Of a stretch of DNA of 64,000 nucleotides, positions 32,765 through 41,956 are shown in pieces. Numbering within the stretch: the first letter of the stretch is position 1; each line of letters opens with the position of its first letter. The stretch comes from Rhizobium sp. BK251 (lineage in GTDB: Bacteria > Pseudomonadota > Alphaproteobacteria > Rhizobiales > Rhizobiaceae). The DNA lies in the NCBI RefSeq assembly GCF_004345245.1, contig NZ_SLUQ01000002.1, forward strand, positions 606,105 through 670,104. Direction: 5' to 3'. The position numbers and the translations under genes were made by a program. The notes under the pieces were generated by a model. That model did no database searches, was not told the DNA's origin, and saw only the letters and a program-made list of their open reading frames with translations.

Positions 32765-34300
32765 TTAGGCGAAGCTTCTGCGGCGTCGCTCGACCGCATG
32801 GGCATCCTCGACGGCGGGAAGGCTCTGGAGAACCCGCTTTGCCGGCAGGATCGCGATTGCCTCGGTGCCTTCGCGAAGCTTGGATTTCAAGACGAACTGG
32901 CCGTCGTGCTTGGCAAGGATGGCCTGGACGATCGGCAGGCCGAGGCCGGTACCCTGTTCGGCGCTCTTGATGGCGATCGAACCCTGACCGAAGGCCGAGA
33001 GCACGACCGGGATCTCTTCCTCGGGAATACCCGGCCCGTTGTCCTTGATCGATATGTACTGGCCGCCGCCGGCGGTCCAGCCGACCTTGACGCGGATTTC
33101 GCCGCCCTTGGGCGTGAATTTCACGGCGTTTGACAGGAGGTTCAGGACGACCTGGCGCATGGATTTCTCGTCCACCCAGACCGCCGGCAATTCGGGTTCG
33201 AACTGCTCCGAGATCGAGATGTTCTTGTCGCGGGCGCGCAACTGCACCATGCCGATGCAATCCTCGGCGATGTCCAGGACAGATACGGATTCTTCGCTGA
33301 GTTCATATTTGCCAGCCTCGATCCTCGAGAGGTCGAGAATCTCGTTGATGAGGTTCAAGAGGTGCTGGCCGGAGCGGTGGATGTCGCCCGTATATTCCTT
33401 GTATGTCGGGTTGTTGAGCGGACCCATGACCTCCGCCGACATGACCTCGGAAAAGCCAAGAATGGCGTTAAGCGGCGTGCGCAGCTCGTGCGACATGGAG
33501 GCAAGGAAGCGCGACTTGGCGAGATTGGCCTCCTCGGCGCGGCGGCGGGCCTCGTCCGACATCGACTTGGCGACTTCCAGCTCGGCGATGAGGTCGTCCT
33601 TCTCCGACTGGAAGAAGAGTATCTTGAGGTTCGATTGAAACAAGCGGTCGGCGACATAGGAGAAGAAAACGACCGTCACCGCAAAGACGGCCGTGAAGCT
33701 GAGTTCCAGGAGGTCGCGCGAGACCGTGGCCTTGATCGCAAGCGCGACGATTGCCGGCGCGAAGGCCATGAGAACGGCCCGCGGCAGCATGAAGTTCGAC
33801 ATCGCGGTCAAGGAGAGCGCGATCAGGAGCGTCGCTCCCTTATAAAGAATGAAACTCTCCGGACTGCAGTTCGCACATTCCTGGAGCGCAAAGACTGCCC
33901 AGCAGCAGCCGATCATGACCTGCCCGAGAACGAGGATGCCGCGCCACTTGCGAGTGCTCTCGACCGTGATCTCGTGCTTTCGGGCCCGGCGCCCGAGAAG
34001 CATGTTCACGGCGTGCGCCGAAAGCGTCAGCAGCGCCCAGAGGAAGAACTGCGCATCGCGCGTGAAATAGCCGCCGATCGCAGCAATGGTGATCACGAAG
34101 ATCGGCGTGACGGATGCGCTCTGCAGAATTGCGTTCACATGCATCATCAGCATGTCGCGGTCGAAGGCGTGCGTCGGAGAATGGCCCGATTGCAGTCGCT
34201 CGCGCGTCTTCCGCACGGCCTTGGAGACGGCCTTGTTGCGGTGACTGCGCGATCTGTCGACGATGATCTTATCTGTCGATGTGCTGACGCCGGTACTCAT
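32765..34300 (-). CDS. Membrane sensor histidine kinase (PleC/DivJ/PdhS type)
   Basis: A 511-residue kinase. The basic cytoplasmic N-terminus (about 60 residues) is followed by six membrane helices (residues 64-218), a coiled coil (230-260), then HisKA with the phospho-accepting His271 in SMSHELRTPLNAILGFSEVM, and HATPase with the N box QVVLNLLSNAVKFTP, G1 SIKDNGPGIP and G2 GTGLGLPIV. The H-box sequence is typical of alphaproteobacterial kinases that act on DivK-type regulators in cell-cycle control. No response regulator lies beside it, which also fits that group. The exact orthologue cannot be fixed by eye. Confidence 0.88.
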   Translation of the reverse strand: MSTGVSTSTDKIIVDRSRSHRNKAVSKAVRKTRERLQSGHSPTHAFDRDMLMMHVNAILQSASVTPIFVITIAAIGGYFTRDAQFFLWALLTLSAHAVNMLLGRRARKHEITVESTRKWRGILVLGQVMIGCCWAVFALQECANCSPESFILYKGATLLIALSLTAMSNFMLPRAVLMAFAPAIVALAIKATVSRDLLELSFTAVFAVTVVFFSYVADRLFQSNLKILFFQSEKDDLIAELEVAKSMSDEARRRAEEANLAKSRFLASMSHELRTPLNAILGFSEVMSAEVMGPLNNPTYKEYTGDIHRSGQHLLNLINEILDLSRIEAGKYELSEESVSVLDIAEDCIGMVQLRARDKNISISEQFEPELPAVWVDEKSMRQVVLNLLSNAVKFTPKGGEIRVKVGWTAGGGQYISIKDNGPGIPEEEIPVVLSAFGQGSIAIKSAEQGTGLGLPIVQAILAKHDGQFVLKSKLREGTEAIAILPAKRVLQSLPAVEDAHAVERRRRSFA

Positions 34301-34425
34301 GAGCAGGTTGAAACTTGTTCCGCGGATAGGTTACAGCCTAGCGGGCAATTCTTAAGAAGATGCTGCTGGAGAAATGATTTGTTTGCCATCTTTGCCAAGG
34401 AATTGTTCTTGAAGGAGGCGAAAGG

Positions 34426-34986
34426 GTGACGCGTTTCGGGCGGCTCTTCCGCGATGGAGTGACTGCATTTGCGCTGCTTGCCTTCATCTGGCTGATTGCG
34501 CAGAAGCTGCAGGACACGCCGCAGATGGTCCATGCCGGCGGCTTCGTCGCAGTCGACGGCGATACGCTCTCCCGGAATGGCGAGCGCCTGCGACTGAAGG
34601 GTATCGACGCACCTGAATACAGCCAGTCCTGCGAACGGGAAGGTCGGACATGGGCCTGCGGCCTTGAGGCGAGGCTGCTGCTCGAGCAACTGATCCTGCA
34701 ACAGAATGCGCAGTGCCGCGGCGACAGACGCGACCGCTATGATCGGTTGCTGGTGGTCTGCATGGCGGGTGGAGAAGACATCAACGCGGACATGGTGCGT
34801 GAGGGCCTTGCCGTCTCCTATGGTGGCTACCGGGCGGAAGAGGAAATGGCCCGAAGCGAGCGGGCAGGGCTCTGGGCGGGCGCCTTCGAAATGCCGCAGG
34901 ACGTTCGGCATCATCCTGAAGGGATGTACAGCAGTCGGCTTTCGGATGCAGTGGATTTCGTCAGGCAAATCGCAGGATGGCACTGA
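34426..34986 (+). CDS. Thermonuclease (SNase-like) family protein
   Basis: A 186-residue protein with an N-terminal membrane anchor or uncleaved signal (DGVTAFALLAFIWLIAQKLQ) and an OB-fold nuclease domain: VAVDGDTLSRNGERLRLKGI, IDAPEYSQSCEREG, RYDRLLVVCMAGGEDINADM and VREGLAVSYGGY. The calcium-binding Asp residues and catalytic Arg/Glu expected for staphylococcal-type nucleases seem present. It should act in the periplasm or at the membrane face. GTG 34426 is the start, with GGAGG eight bases upstream. Confidence 0.87.
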   Translation: MTRFGRLFRDGVTAFALLAFIWLIAQKLQDTPQMVHAGGFVAVDGDTLSRNGERLRLKGIDAPEYSQSCEREGRTWACGLEARLLLEQLILQQNAQCRGDRRDRYDRLLVVCMAGGEDINADMVREGLAVSYGGYRAEEEMARSERAGLWAGAFEMPQDVRHHPEGMYSSRLSDAVDFVRQIAGWH

Positions 34987-35022
34987 GCCGAGGATGACGC
35001 TCGAATTGCGGACGACATTGAA

Positions 35023-35670
35023 ATGAGTGAGATTCAGAGGGATCGGGAAGAGGCGCTGCAGGCGTTGCGCGACACGATCACCGCTTGTCGCGTCTGCCGC
35101 GATGCCCCGGCGCGCGGGCCGCGGGACCGGCTGCCGCACGAGCCCCGGCCGGTTCCGGTGCTCTCCTCGAGCGCGCGCATCCTTATCGCCGGCCAAGCCC
35201 CGGGCCTAAGGGTTCATGAAACCGGGATCCCCTTCAACGACGCGTCGGGTGATCGGCTGCGGCAATGGCTGGCTGTCGATCGCGACGAATTCTACGATCC
35301 CGATCGCTTTGCCATCGTGCCGATGGGCTTCTGTTTTCCGGGATATGACGGGCATGGCGGCGACCTGCCGCCGAGACGCGAATGCGCGCCGCTCTGGCGG
35401 GCAAGGGTGATCGCGGCCATGCCGCAGATCGAGCTCGTGCTGGCGATCGGACAATACGCCCAGACGTGGCATCTGGGCAGAGCGCGCGCGCCCTCGATGA
35501 CGGAAACGGTTCGCAACTGGCGAAGCTATCTCTCGGTCGAGCGCTTTCCGGCCGTATTGCCGCTGCCGCATCCGAGCTGGCGCAACAGCGGGTGGTTGAA
35601 GAAGAATCCGTGGTTCGAGGCGGAACTGCTGCCGGTACTGCGTGAACGAGTGAAACTACTCAAAATGTGA
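35023..35670 (+). CDS. Uracil-DNA glycosylase superfamily protein with four-cysteine (Fe-S) pattern
   Basis: A 215-residue protein of the UDG superfamily (COG1573 type). Motif 1 is GQAPGLRVHETGIPF followed by DASGDRLRQWL; motif 2 is LPLPHPSWRNSGWLKKNPWF. Cys22, Cys25, Cys104 and Cys121 match the C-x2-C...C-x16-C spacing of the 4Fe-4S site of family 4/5 glycosylases. Motif 1 has Gln where family 4 enzymes usually have Glu (GEAPG), so activity or specificity may differ. It starts 36 bases after the nuclease gene and may be co-transcribed with it. Confidence 0.85.
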   Translation: MSEIQRDREEALQALRDTITACRVCRDAPARGPRDRLPHEPRPVPVLSSSARILIAGQAPGLRVHETGIPFNDASGDRLRQWLAVDRDEFYDPDRFAIVPMGFCFPGYDGHGGDLPPRRECAPLWRARVIAAMPQIELVLAIGQYAQTWHLGRARAPSMTETVRNWRSYLSVERFPAVLPLPHPSWRNSGWLKKNPWFEAELLPVLRERVKLLKM

Positions 35671-35735
35671 AATAAGTTTCTTTTCGTTCGGCGGAATCGG
35701 GGTATACATGGAAAATAATTCGAAAGGACTCTGGA

Positions 35736-36224
35736 ATGGATCGCCTCGACCGAAAGATACTGCGCCTTCTGCAGGAGGATTCCACGCTTGCCGTCGCCGA
35801 TCTCGCGAAAAAGGTCGGGCTTTCGACAACGCCCTGCTGGCGCCGTATCCAGAAAATGGAGGAAGATGGTGTCATCAAGCGCCGCGTCGCGATCCTCGAT
35901 CCGGAGAAGGTGAACACGAAAGTCACCGTGTTCGTTTCCATTCGCACCAGCAGCCACTCGATCGAATGGCTGAAGCGTTTTTCGGAGGTCGTGACGGAGT
36001 TTCCGGAGGTCGTGGAATTTTACCGCATGAGCGGTAACGTCGACTATCTCCTGAGAGTCGTCGTGCCGGACATCGGGGCTTACGACGCATTCTACAAGCG
36101 ACTGATCTCGAAAATCGAGATCCGCGACGTTTCCTCAGTCTTCGCCATGGAGCAGATCAAGTATTCGACGCAGCTGCCGCTCGACTACATGCTGCTGGAA
36201 AACGCGAAGTCGAACGAGGACTGA
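35736..36224 (+). CDS. Lrp/AsnC family transcriptional regulator
   Basis: A 162-residue regulator with an N-terminal winged helix (LDRKILRLLQEDSTLAVADL; KKVGLSTTPCWRRIQKMEED) and a C-terminal RAM/AsnC sensor domain (VVEFYRMSGNVDYLLRVVV). These proteins bind amino acids and form octamers on DNA. The 65 bases upstream are AT-rich, consistent with autoregulation. No adjacent amino-acid gene indicates its effector. Confidence 0.93.
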   Translation: MDRLDRKILRLLQEDSTLAVADLAKKVGLSTTPCWRRIQKMEEDGVIKRRVAILDPEKVNTKVTVFVSIRTSSHSIEWLKRFSEVVTEFPEVVEFYRMSGNVDYLLRVVVPDIGAYDAFYKRLISKIEIRDVSSVFAMEQIKYSTQLPLDYMLLENAKSNED

Positions 36225-36594
36225 CCTCACACTTTACCGCTGTCATTGTCGTTGGCCCGTTTGCGCATTTTTTGCGCGAGCAGGCGTTTTAGTTGTAATT
36301 TCACAGCTGATTTCTGCGCGCGAAGCGCTGGAATATCCAAGAGTTTGGCCGAAGCGCGTCATATTACATATGTCGAAGTCGCCAAACCGATCGCCTATCC
36401 CGAACAGACGCCGAACTAGACGGCGCCCAATCGTAACTGGCCTGCCTGCCGGACCGAGATGTTCCCGGGCAATGCCATTGGTCGATGGTTTCGGCGACTG
36501 TCCCGCTGGGACAACCGATCGCCGCGTACAGCACATCAAGCTGCCGCTTCGGTCGGGTCGACCTCTTGAACAGACCGCTTTGAGGAAGCTCGCC
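36225..36594. other. Intergenic region before the oxalate decarboxylase gene
   Basis: About 370 bases. It holds small hairpins (GCGCA/TGCGC at about 36265-36279; GTCCC/GGGAC near 36500) but no convincing terminator, RNA gene or promoter that I can point to. The frame of the following gene is open through much of it, without family-like sequence. Confidence 0.35.
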
Positions 36595-37842
36595 ATGGAT
36601 CCTATTTCACGTCGTACAATGCTCGCGCTGGGGGCCCTCGGCGGCACCGCGATTGCAACCGGTGCGGTTCAGGCCGCGACTTTCGGAAATCCCGACGAGC
36701 CGGCGGAAGGCGCAATCAATGCCAACCCCGGCGGTCTCTCGGATCCGGGACCGCAGGACCCGACCCTTGACAGCCAGTTCCCGTCCTTCGAAAGCCCGCC
36801 GGCGACCGACGTCGGCAACATGCAGCTTTTCTGGGCCTCGTTCAACAATGCGCCGAAGCGCATCCAGAACGGTGGCTGGGCGCGGCAGGTCACCCAGGAG
36901 AGTTTCCCGATCTCCAATACCATTGCCGGCGTCAACATGCGCCTCGGCCCCGGCGGTATCCGCGAGCTGCACTGGCACCGGGCGGCCGAATGGGCGATCA
37001 TGACGAACGGCCGTTGCCGCATCACGGTGCTCGACCCCAAGGGTCGTGCCTACGTGCAGGACGTCGGCGAAGGCGATCTCTGGTATTTCCCGGCGGGCTA
37101 TCCTCACTCGCTGCAGGGCCTCGGGCCTGATGGCGCCGAATTCGTTCTCGCATTCGATGACGGAAACCAGTCCGAATACGGCACGCTGCTGGTGAGCGAC
37201 TGGCTCGCGCATACGGAGCCCGACCTGCTCGCAGCGAACTTCGGCGTCTCGAAGGATGTATTCAAGAACATTCCGCTTCATGATCTCTGGATTTTCCAGG
37301 GCGAGGAGCCTGGGCCGCTGTCGGCCGACCAGGAGGCCGTAGCCTCCGGCGGCCTTCCGCCTTTCCCCTTCACCTTCCGGCTCGGCGCGGCCAAGCCGTT
37401 CAAGGAAACCAAGTCGGGCAATATCAAGCTCGCCGATAGCACGACCTTCAACGTCGCAAAGAACGTCGCCTCGGCAATCGAGACGATCAAACCTGGCGCA
37501 GTGCGCGAGATGCACTGGCATCCCAATGCCGATGAATGGCAATACTGGATCAAGGGCCAGGGCCGCATGACGGTGTTCGACGCCGGTCCGCGGGCGCAGA
37601 CGGCCGACTTCCATGCCGGCGACATCGGCTATGTGAAGAAGCAGCAGGGGCATATCATCCAGAATACCGGCGATGAGGATCTGGTCTTCGTGGCAGTCTT
37701 CCGGGCGGACGAATACCAGGAGATCGGCCTCTCGGACTGGCTGACGCATACGCCGCCGGCGTTGGTTTCCCAGCACTTCAACATTCCGGTGAACGAGATC
37801 GCCAAGTGGCCGACCAACGATCCCGGGATCATGCCTGAGTGA
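36595..37842 (+). CDS. oxdC: Oxalate decarboxylase (bicupin), Tat-type signal
   Basis: Manganese enzyme splitting oxalate to formate and CO2. The 415-residue protein has an N-terminal Tat-like signal (SRRTMLALGALGGTAIATG), suggesting periplasmic export, and two cupin domains. Metal ligands are in ELHWHRAAEWAIM and YPHSLQG (cupin 1), and EMHWHPNADEWQYW and QGHIIQN (cupin 2). The active-site lid, SENST in the Bacillus enzyme, appears here as SEYGT, keeping the Glu tied to decarboxylase rather than oxidase activity. ATG 36595 has GAGGA nine bases upstream. A strong terminator follows at 37876. Confidence 0.92.
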   Translation: MDPISRRTMLALGALGGTAIATGAVQAATFGNPDEPAEGAINANPGGLSDPGPQDPTLDSQFPSFESPPATDVGNMQLFWASFNNAPKRIQNGGWARQVTQESFPISNTIAGVNMRLGPGGIRELHWHRAAEWAIMTNGRCRITVLDPKGRAYVQDVGEGDLWYFPAGYPHSLQGLGPDGAEFVLAFDDGNQSEYGTLLVSDWLAHTEPDLLAANFGVSKDVFKNIPLHDLWIFQGEEPGPLSADQEAVASGGLPPFPFTFRLGAAKPFKETKSGNIKLADSTTFNVAKNVASAIETIKPGAVREMHWHPNADEWQYWIKGQGRMTVFDAGPRAQTADFHAGDIGYVKKQQGHIIQNTGDEDLVFVAVFRADEYQEIGLSDWLTHTPPALVSQHFNIPVNEIAKWPTNDPGIMPE

Positions 37843-37875
37843 TTTCCAGCCCGGTTTCCGTCGGGCATGCAATCG

Positions 37876-37912
37876 GCCCGGTTACGCTCAAGGCGTGGCC
37901 GGGCTCTTTTTG
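37876..37912 (+). terminator. Rho-independent terminator of the oxalate decarboxylase gene
   Basis: A 12-bp stem (37876-37887 with 37893-37904, two G-U pairs), loop TCAAG, followed by TCTTTTTG. It overlaps the 3' end of the convergent AlkD-like gene. Confidence 0.85.
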
Positions 37913-38595
37913 TTAAGTCGAGCGAGCACCTTCTCGTCGGCGAGTTCGCGAACGGCATCCTTGCCGATCCAGCGCGCGGTTCTGTCCTCGCTTGCGGCAA
38001 GACGCTCCGCCAGTCGGAGGGCGGGCCCATGGCAGGCCAAATTGCGCTTGCCGATATTGCGAAGCGCCCAGTTCACCGCCTTCTTCACGAAATTACGCGA
38101 GTCCATGGCGTGGGCCGCGATCAGAGGCAGCCACCCCAGGAGGGTTTCATCCGGTTCCTTCTTCAGATGGACGGCGGCTCCGGCGATCATCGCAAATGCC
38201 GTGCGGCGAACGAATTCGCGCTCGTCGGCAGCAAATTCCGGGACGAGGGTCTGCTCGAGCCGCGCCTCGACAAAGAGGTCGGCGGCCGTATCGACAATCT
38301 CCCAGGAAGCGAAGTCGTCGGCCAGGCGGCGCGCTTCGTCGGGAGTAAGCTTCTTCGGTTCGGCGGTGTAGAGCGCCAGCACGCGCGCCTCGCGGATGCC
38401 GCTCTCCCAGAGTTCCTTCGCCCGCTCGTGTTTGCGTTTCACAAGGCGGGCGATCTTCTGAATGTCGGGGTTGGATATGCCGAGCGCCGTCTCCGTGACG
38501 ATGCCGAAACGCGCCATGCCGGCGACGTTCTCCTCCGAGCGCAACGTGCGCAGATGAGCGACAAGCTCGGCTGCGTCAGAGGAGGGGCCGATCAT
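37888..38595 (-). CDS. DNA alkylation repair protein (AlkD-like)
   Basis: A 235-residue all-helical protein of the DNA alkylation repair family, built from HEAT-like repeats that bind DNA and excise or process alkylated bases. Visible features are VAGMARFGIVTETALGISNP, LWESGIREARVLALY, ADDFASWEIVDTAADLF, REFVRRTAFAMIAGAAVHL and DSRNFVKKAVNWALRNIGKR. The catalytic Asp and Trp of the ASWEIVDTAAD segment are in place. Its ATG overlaps the stop of the upstream gene (TGATG), showing an operon of two. Confidence 0.88.
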   Translation of the reverse strand: MIGPSSDAAELVAHLRTLRSEENVAGMARFGIVTETALGISNPDIQKIARLVKRKHERAKELWESGIREARVLALYTAEPKKLTPDEARRLADDFASWEIVDTAADLFVEARLEQTLVPEFAADEREFVRRTAFAMIAGAAVHLKKEPDETLLGWLPLIAAHAMDSRNFVKKAVNWALRNIGKRNLACHGPALRLAERLAASEDRTARWIGKDAVRELADEKVLARLNKKSPATP

Positions 38596-39464
38596 CAGCG
38601 TTCGAGGCGAGCCAGAAGCGAGGATGTATCCCAACGCTTGCCGCCCATGGCCTGTACCTCGGCGTAGAATTGATCCACGAGCGCGGTGACAGGCAGCTTG
38701 GCGCCGTTGCGGCGGGCTTCGGTGAGCACGATGTCAAGATCCTTGCGCATCCAGTCGACCGCAAAACCGAAGTCGTATTTGCCCTGGTTCATAGTCTTGT
38801 GGCGGTTCTCCATCTGCCAGGATCCGGCAGCGCCCTTCGAGATCACCTCGACGACCTTCTCGATGTCGAGACCGGCTTTCTTGCCGAAATGAACGGCTTC
38901 CGCCAACCCCTGCACGAGGCCCGCGATGCAGATCTGGTTCATCATCTTCGTCAGCTGGCCCGCGCCCGCCGGCCCCATGAGGCCGACCATGCGCGCATAG
39001 GCATCGATGACCGGCCGCGCTTTTTCGAAAACGGCTTCGTCGCCACCGCACATGACCGTCAGCACGCCATTCTCGGCGCCAGCCTGGCCCCCGGAAACGG
39101 GGGCATCGATGAAGTGGCAGCGCTTCGCCGTGGCCGCTTCATCGAGTTCGCGCGCTACCTCGGCGCTCGCGGTCGTGTTGTCGATGAGAACCGCCCCAGC
39201 CTTCATGCCCTGGAAGACGCCATCCTTTCCGGTCGTGACCGAACGAAGGTCGTCGTCATTGCCGACGCAGGTGAAAACGAAATCCGCCCCCTCGGCAGCC
39301 GCGGCCGGCGTGGCCGCGCTCTTTCCGCCAAAGCGGGAAACCCAATCCTCAGCCTTCGCTGACGTCCGATTGTAGACGGTAACATCATGGCCGCCCTTGA
39401 CCTTCAGATGACCCGCCATCGGGTATCCCATTACGCCGAGACCGATAAACGCGACTTTCGCCAT
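38595..39464 (-). CDS. NAD(P)-dependent 3-hydroxyisobutyrate dehydrogenase family oxidoreductase
   Basis: A 289-residue beta-hydroxyacid dehydrogenase. It has the Rossmann motif AFIGLGVMGYPMAGHL, the substrate-binding motif FIDAPVSGGQAGAENG, the catalytic Lys in GQLTKMMNQICIAG and the C-terminal helix bundle. Candidate substrates in this family include 3-hydroxyisobutyrate, tartronate semialdehyde and 2-(hydroxymethyl)glutarate; sequence alone does not separate them. ATG 39464 starts MAKVAFIGLG; the longer open frame is not needed. It precedes the AlkD-like gene with a one-base overlap. Confidence 0.88.
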   Translation of the reverse strand: MAKVAFIGLGVMGYPMAGHLKVKGGHDVTVYNRTSAKAEDWVSRFGGKSAATPAAAAEGADFVFTCVGNDDDLRSVTTGKDGVFQGMKAGAVLIDNTTASAEVARELDEAATAKRCHFIDAPVSGGQAGAENGVLTVMCGGDEAVFEKARPVIDAYARMVGLMGPAGAGQLTKMMNQICIAGLVQGLAEAVHFGKKAGLDIEKVVEVISKGAAGSWQMENRHKTMNQGKYDFGFAVDWMRKDLDIVLTEARRNGAKLPVTALVDQFYAEVQAMGGKRWDTSSLLARLER

Positions 39465-39637
39465 TTCCGAATTTCCTTCTTGAGACCGAGCTTCGAGAAT
39501 TAACGGAAAGCCAAGGGCGGGGAAAGGTCGGAGTCCGGCCGGAACGATCACCACTTTGCTAGTGATGGAAGAAAATCCCGATGCCGCCGGGATTCGCGGA
39601 ATGGAAATTCAGAAAAGGCCCGTCAATTTGCAACTTA

Positions 39638-39648
39638 TATTGTCGATA
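39638..39648 (+). promoter_or_regulatory. Shared 11-bp motif upstream of first ssuA
   Basis: TATTGTCGATA, 92 bases before the ATG of the first ssuA gene. The identical 11 bases occur at 40837-40847, a similar distance before the second. The ends TAT/ATA are an inverted pair, so it could be an operator half-site or part of a promoter. The regulator is not encoded here. Confidence 0.5.
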
Positions 39649-39740
39649 AAAATACTGGATTACTGATGATTTCCCTGTTGTCGATCATCGGCGGCGACGC
39701 CTTCCAAGGCGGGACATCATCTCAAGGAGGGGAAATTCTC

Positions 39741-40703
39741 ATGATTTCGCGCAGACAGACACTCGGCCTGATCGGCGCCGCCGCAGCGGCAGCGTTCCTG
39801 CCTGCAACACGCCGTGCGGCCGCATCGACGGAATTCCGGATCGGCTGGCAGAAGAACGGCGTGCTTGCGCTCGCCAAGCGGCGCGGCGCAATCGAGCAAC
39901 GGCTGGCCGACCGCGGCATCACCGTCACCTGGTCGGAGTTCACCTCCGGGCCGCCGCTGCTCGAGGCGCTTGGGGCAGGGGCTCTCGATTTCGGCGCGAC
40001 CGGCGACGTTCCGCCGCTCTTTGCGCAGGCCGCAGGCGGAAACCTCTACTATGTGGGGACTTACAGGGGCAGCGCGGCAGGCTCGGCAATCCTGGTGCGC
40101 AAGGATTCGGCGATACAGTCGCTTGCGGACCTGAAGGGCAAGAAGGTGGCATTCAAGCGCGGGTCTAGCGCGCATAACGTCACGGTAAAGGCACTGCGTT
40201 CCGCAGGGCTTACGCCTGCGGATGTCGAGGCCATCGACCTTGCGCCGCCGGATGCTGCGGCTGCCTTCAAGAACGGCAGCATCGACGCATGGTCGATCTG
40301 GGATCCCTATCTCGCAATTGCCGAGGCCGATCCGGAAACACGGATACTCTCCACCGCTGAGGGGATCGTCGATTCCTGGAGCTTCTTCCTGGCAAACGCC
40401 GACTTCACCACTGGCAATCCGGCTGTCGTCCAGGACGTCATCTATGAGCTTCACAATGTCGGGACAGTCGCCCAGACCAATCTCGACGACACAGTCGCTG
40501 CCCTTTCGGAGATTACCGGGGTTCCCGCCGAGGTGACGCGGGTCACGCTCACGCGACCCGGCGCAAATCTCGGCAGCGTTGCCACGATCTCCGACGCCGC
40601 AGTCGCCTACCAGCAGGCGCTCGCCGACGAATTCCTCGGGCTTGGAATTCTGCCGAAGCAGCTAACGATCAGCGACATCGTCTGGAGACCCAAGGCGAGC
40701 TGA
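39741..40703 (+). CDS. ssuA: Aliphatic sulfonate ABC transporter substrate-binding protein (copy 1)
   Basis: A 320-residue periplasmic binding protein for sulfonates. It starts [20 protein letters not shown], a Tat-like signal with a twin Arg. Family features are [76 protein letters not shown] and [19 protein letters not shown] second, closely similar gene follows 249 bases downstream. GGAGGGG lies eight bases before ATG 39741. It is probably first in the ssu cluster but with its own upstream region. Confidence 0.9.
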   Translation: MISRRQTLGLIGAAAAAAFLPATRRAAASTEFRIGWQKNGVLALAKRRGAIEQRLADRGITVTWSEFTSGPPLLEALGAGALDFGATGDVPPLFAQAAGGNLYYVGTYRGSAAGSAILVRKDSAIQSLADLKGKKVAFKRGSSAHNVTVKALRSAGLTPADVEAIDLAPPDAAAAFKNGSIDAWSIWDPYLAIAEADPETRILSTAEGIVDSWSFFLANADFTTGNPAVVQDVIYELHNVGTVAQTNLDDTVAALSEITGVPAEVTRVTLTRPGANLGSVATISDAAVAYQQALADEFLGLGILPKQLTISDIVWRPKAS

Positions 40704-40836
40704 CGCGGGAGCAGATGGCGCGGGTCCGGCGCATCATCGACATACGGTGATCGCCGGCTCGTGCCGTCGTCTCTGCCTGCGCGGAGCGTCGTGGCGAGAA
40801 AAATATTCCTCCTGCCGGAATAGAATAGAAAATTGG

Positions 40837-40847
40837 TATTGTCGATA
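40837..40847 (+). promoter_or_regulatory. Shared 11-bp motif upstream of second ssuA
   Basis: TATTGTCGATA, identical to the site at 39638-39648, 105 bases before the ATG of the second ssuA. It suggests that the ssuA duplication included its control region or that both are co-regulated. Confidence 0.5.
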
Positions 40848-40952
40848 TAATGAGTAGTCTATGCCACTATGCGGATGATTTCGCCGGCGCGGGCACTGGT
40901 TTCGACAGAGACCACTCGGCGCCGCCACAGCTGACGCAGGAGAGGGCATTCC

Positions 40953-41921
40953 ATGTTTACGCGCAGACAGACACTTGGGTTGATCGGAGCAGCCGCTTCG
41001 GCAGCAATGCTGCCGCAGGTCCGCGGTGCGAGAGCCCAGGGCGCGACGACGTTGCGGATCGGCTGGCAGAAATTCGGTGTCCTGGCGCTTGCCAAGCGCA
41101 AGGGCGTGCTGGAAGAGAGGCTGGCAGGCAAGGGCGTGACAGTCGAGTGGAACGAATTCACGTCCGGCCCGCCGCTCCTGGAGGCCGTCGGTGCCGACGC
41201 GCTGGATTTCGGGGTGACCGGCGACGTGCCTCCACTCTTCGCCCAGGCCGCGGGCGGCAATCTTCTCTATGTCGGTGCCTACAAGGGTCCGGCTGCCTTC
41301 CACGGGCTTCTGGTCAACAAGGACGCACCGATCAATTCGCTGGAAGAGCTGAAGGGCAAGAAGCTTGCCTACAAGCGCGGTTCCAGCGCCCATAACTTTG
41401 CGATCAAGGCTCTCGCGAAGGCCGGTCTTGGTCTCGGTGACATCACCGAGGTCGATCTCGCGCCGCCGGATGCCGCCGCAGCCTTCAAGAACGGCAGCAT
41501 CGATGCCTGGGCGATATGGGATCCCTTCTTCGCGGTGGCCGAGGCTGATCCGCAGACCCGTGTGCTGACGACCTCCGACGGGATCGTCGACAACTGGGGC
41601 TACTTCCTCGGCAACGGCACCTTCACGGCCGCCAATCCCGAGGTGATCGCAGACGTCATCGACGAGCTCGCAAAGGTGGGGGCTGCGGCGCAGGCCGATC
41701 TCGATGGCACGGTAACCGCACTATCCGAGATCACCGGTGTGCCGCCTGCTATCACTCGCGTCACCCTGACGCGCAGCCAGGCCGACCTCGGCAAGGTCTC
41801 GCTCTTCCCCGACGCCGCGCTCACCTACCAGCAGGCGCTCGCCGACGATTTCTACAAGCTCGGCATCGTGCCCAAGCAGCTCACCATCAACGATATCGTC
41901 TGGCGCCCGAAGGCCAGCTGA
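40953..41921 (+). CDS. ssuA: Aliphatic sulfonate ABC transporter substrate-binding protein (copy 2)
   Basis: A 322-residue paralogue of the preceding gene, alike along its whole length: [96 protein letters not shown] and the end [13 protein letters not shown]. Differences in the middle (GSAAGSAILV versus [10 protein letters not shown]) may reflect another ligand range. It lies 35 bases before ssuD and is clearly part of the ssuDCB operon. Confidence 0.9.
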   Translation: MFTRRQTLGLIGAAASAAMLPQVRGARAQGATTLRIGWQKFGVLALAKRKGVLEERLAGKGVTVEWNEFTSGPPLLEAVGADALDFGVTGDVPPLFAQAAGGNLLYVGAYKGPAAFHGLLVNKDAPINSLEELKGKKLAYKRGSSAHNFAIKALAKAGLGLGDITEVDLAPPDAAAAFKNGSIDAWAIWDPFFAVAEADPQTRVLTTSDGIVDNWGYFLGNGTFTAANPEVIADVIDELAKVGAAAQADLDGTVTALSEITGVPPAITRVTLTRSQADLGKVSLFPDAALTYQQALADDFYKLGIVPKQLTINDIVWRPKAS

Positions 41922-41956
41922 TCCACTTCGATCGACCACAGAACAGGATATCTCCC

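Noticed and set aside
36370..36594. Upstream extension of the oxalate decarboxylase frame
   Set aside because: The added 75 residues are Arg/Pro-rich and would hide the Tat-like signal that begins at ATG 36595.
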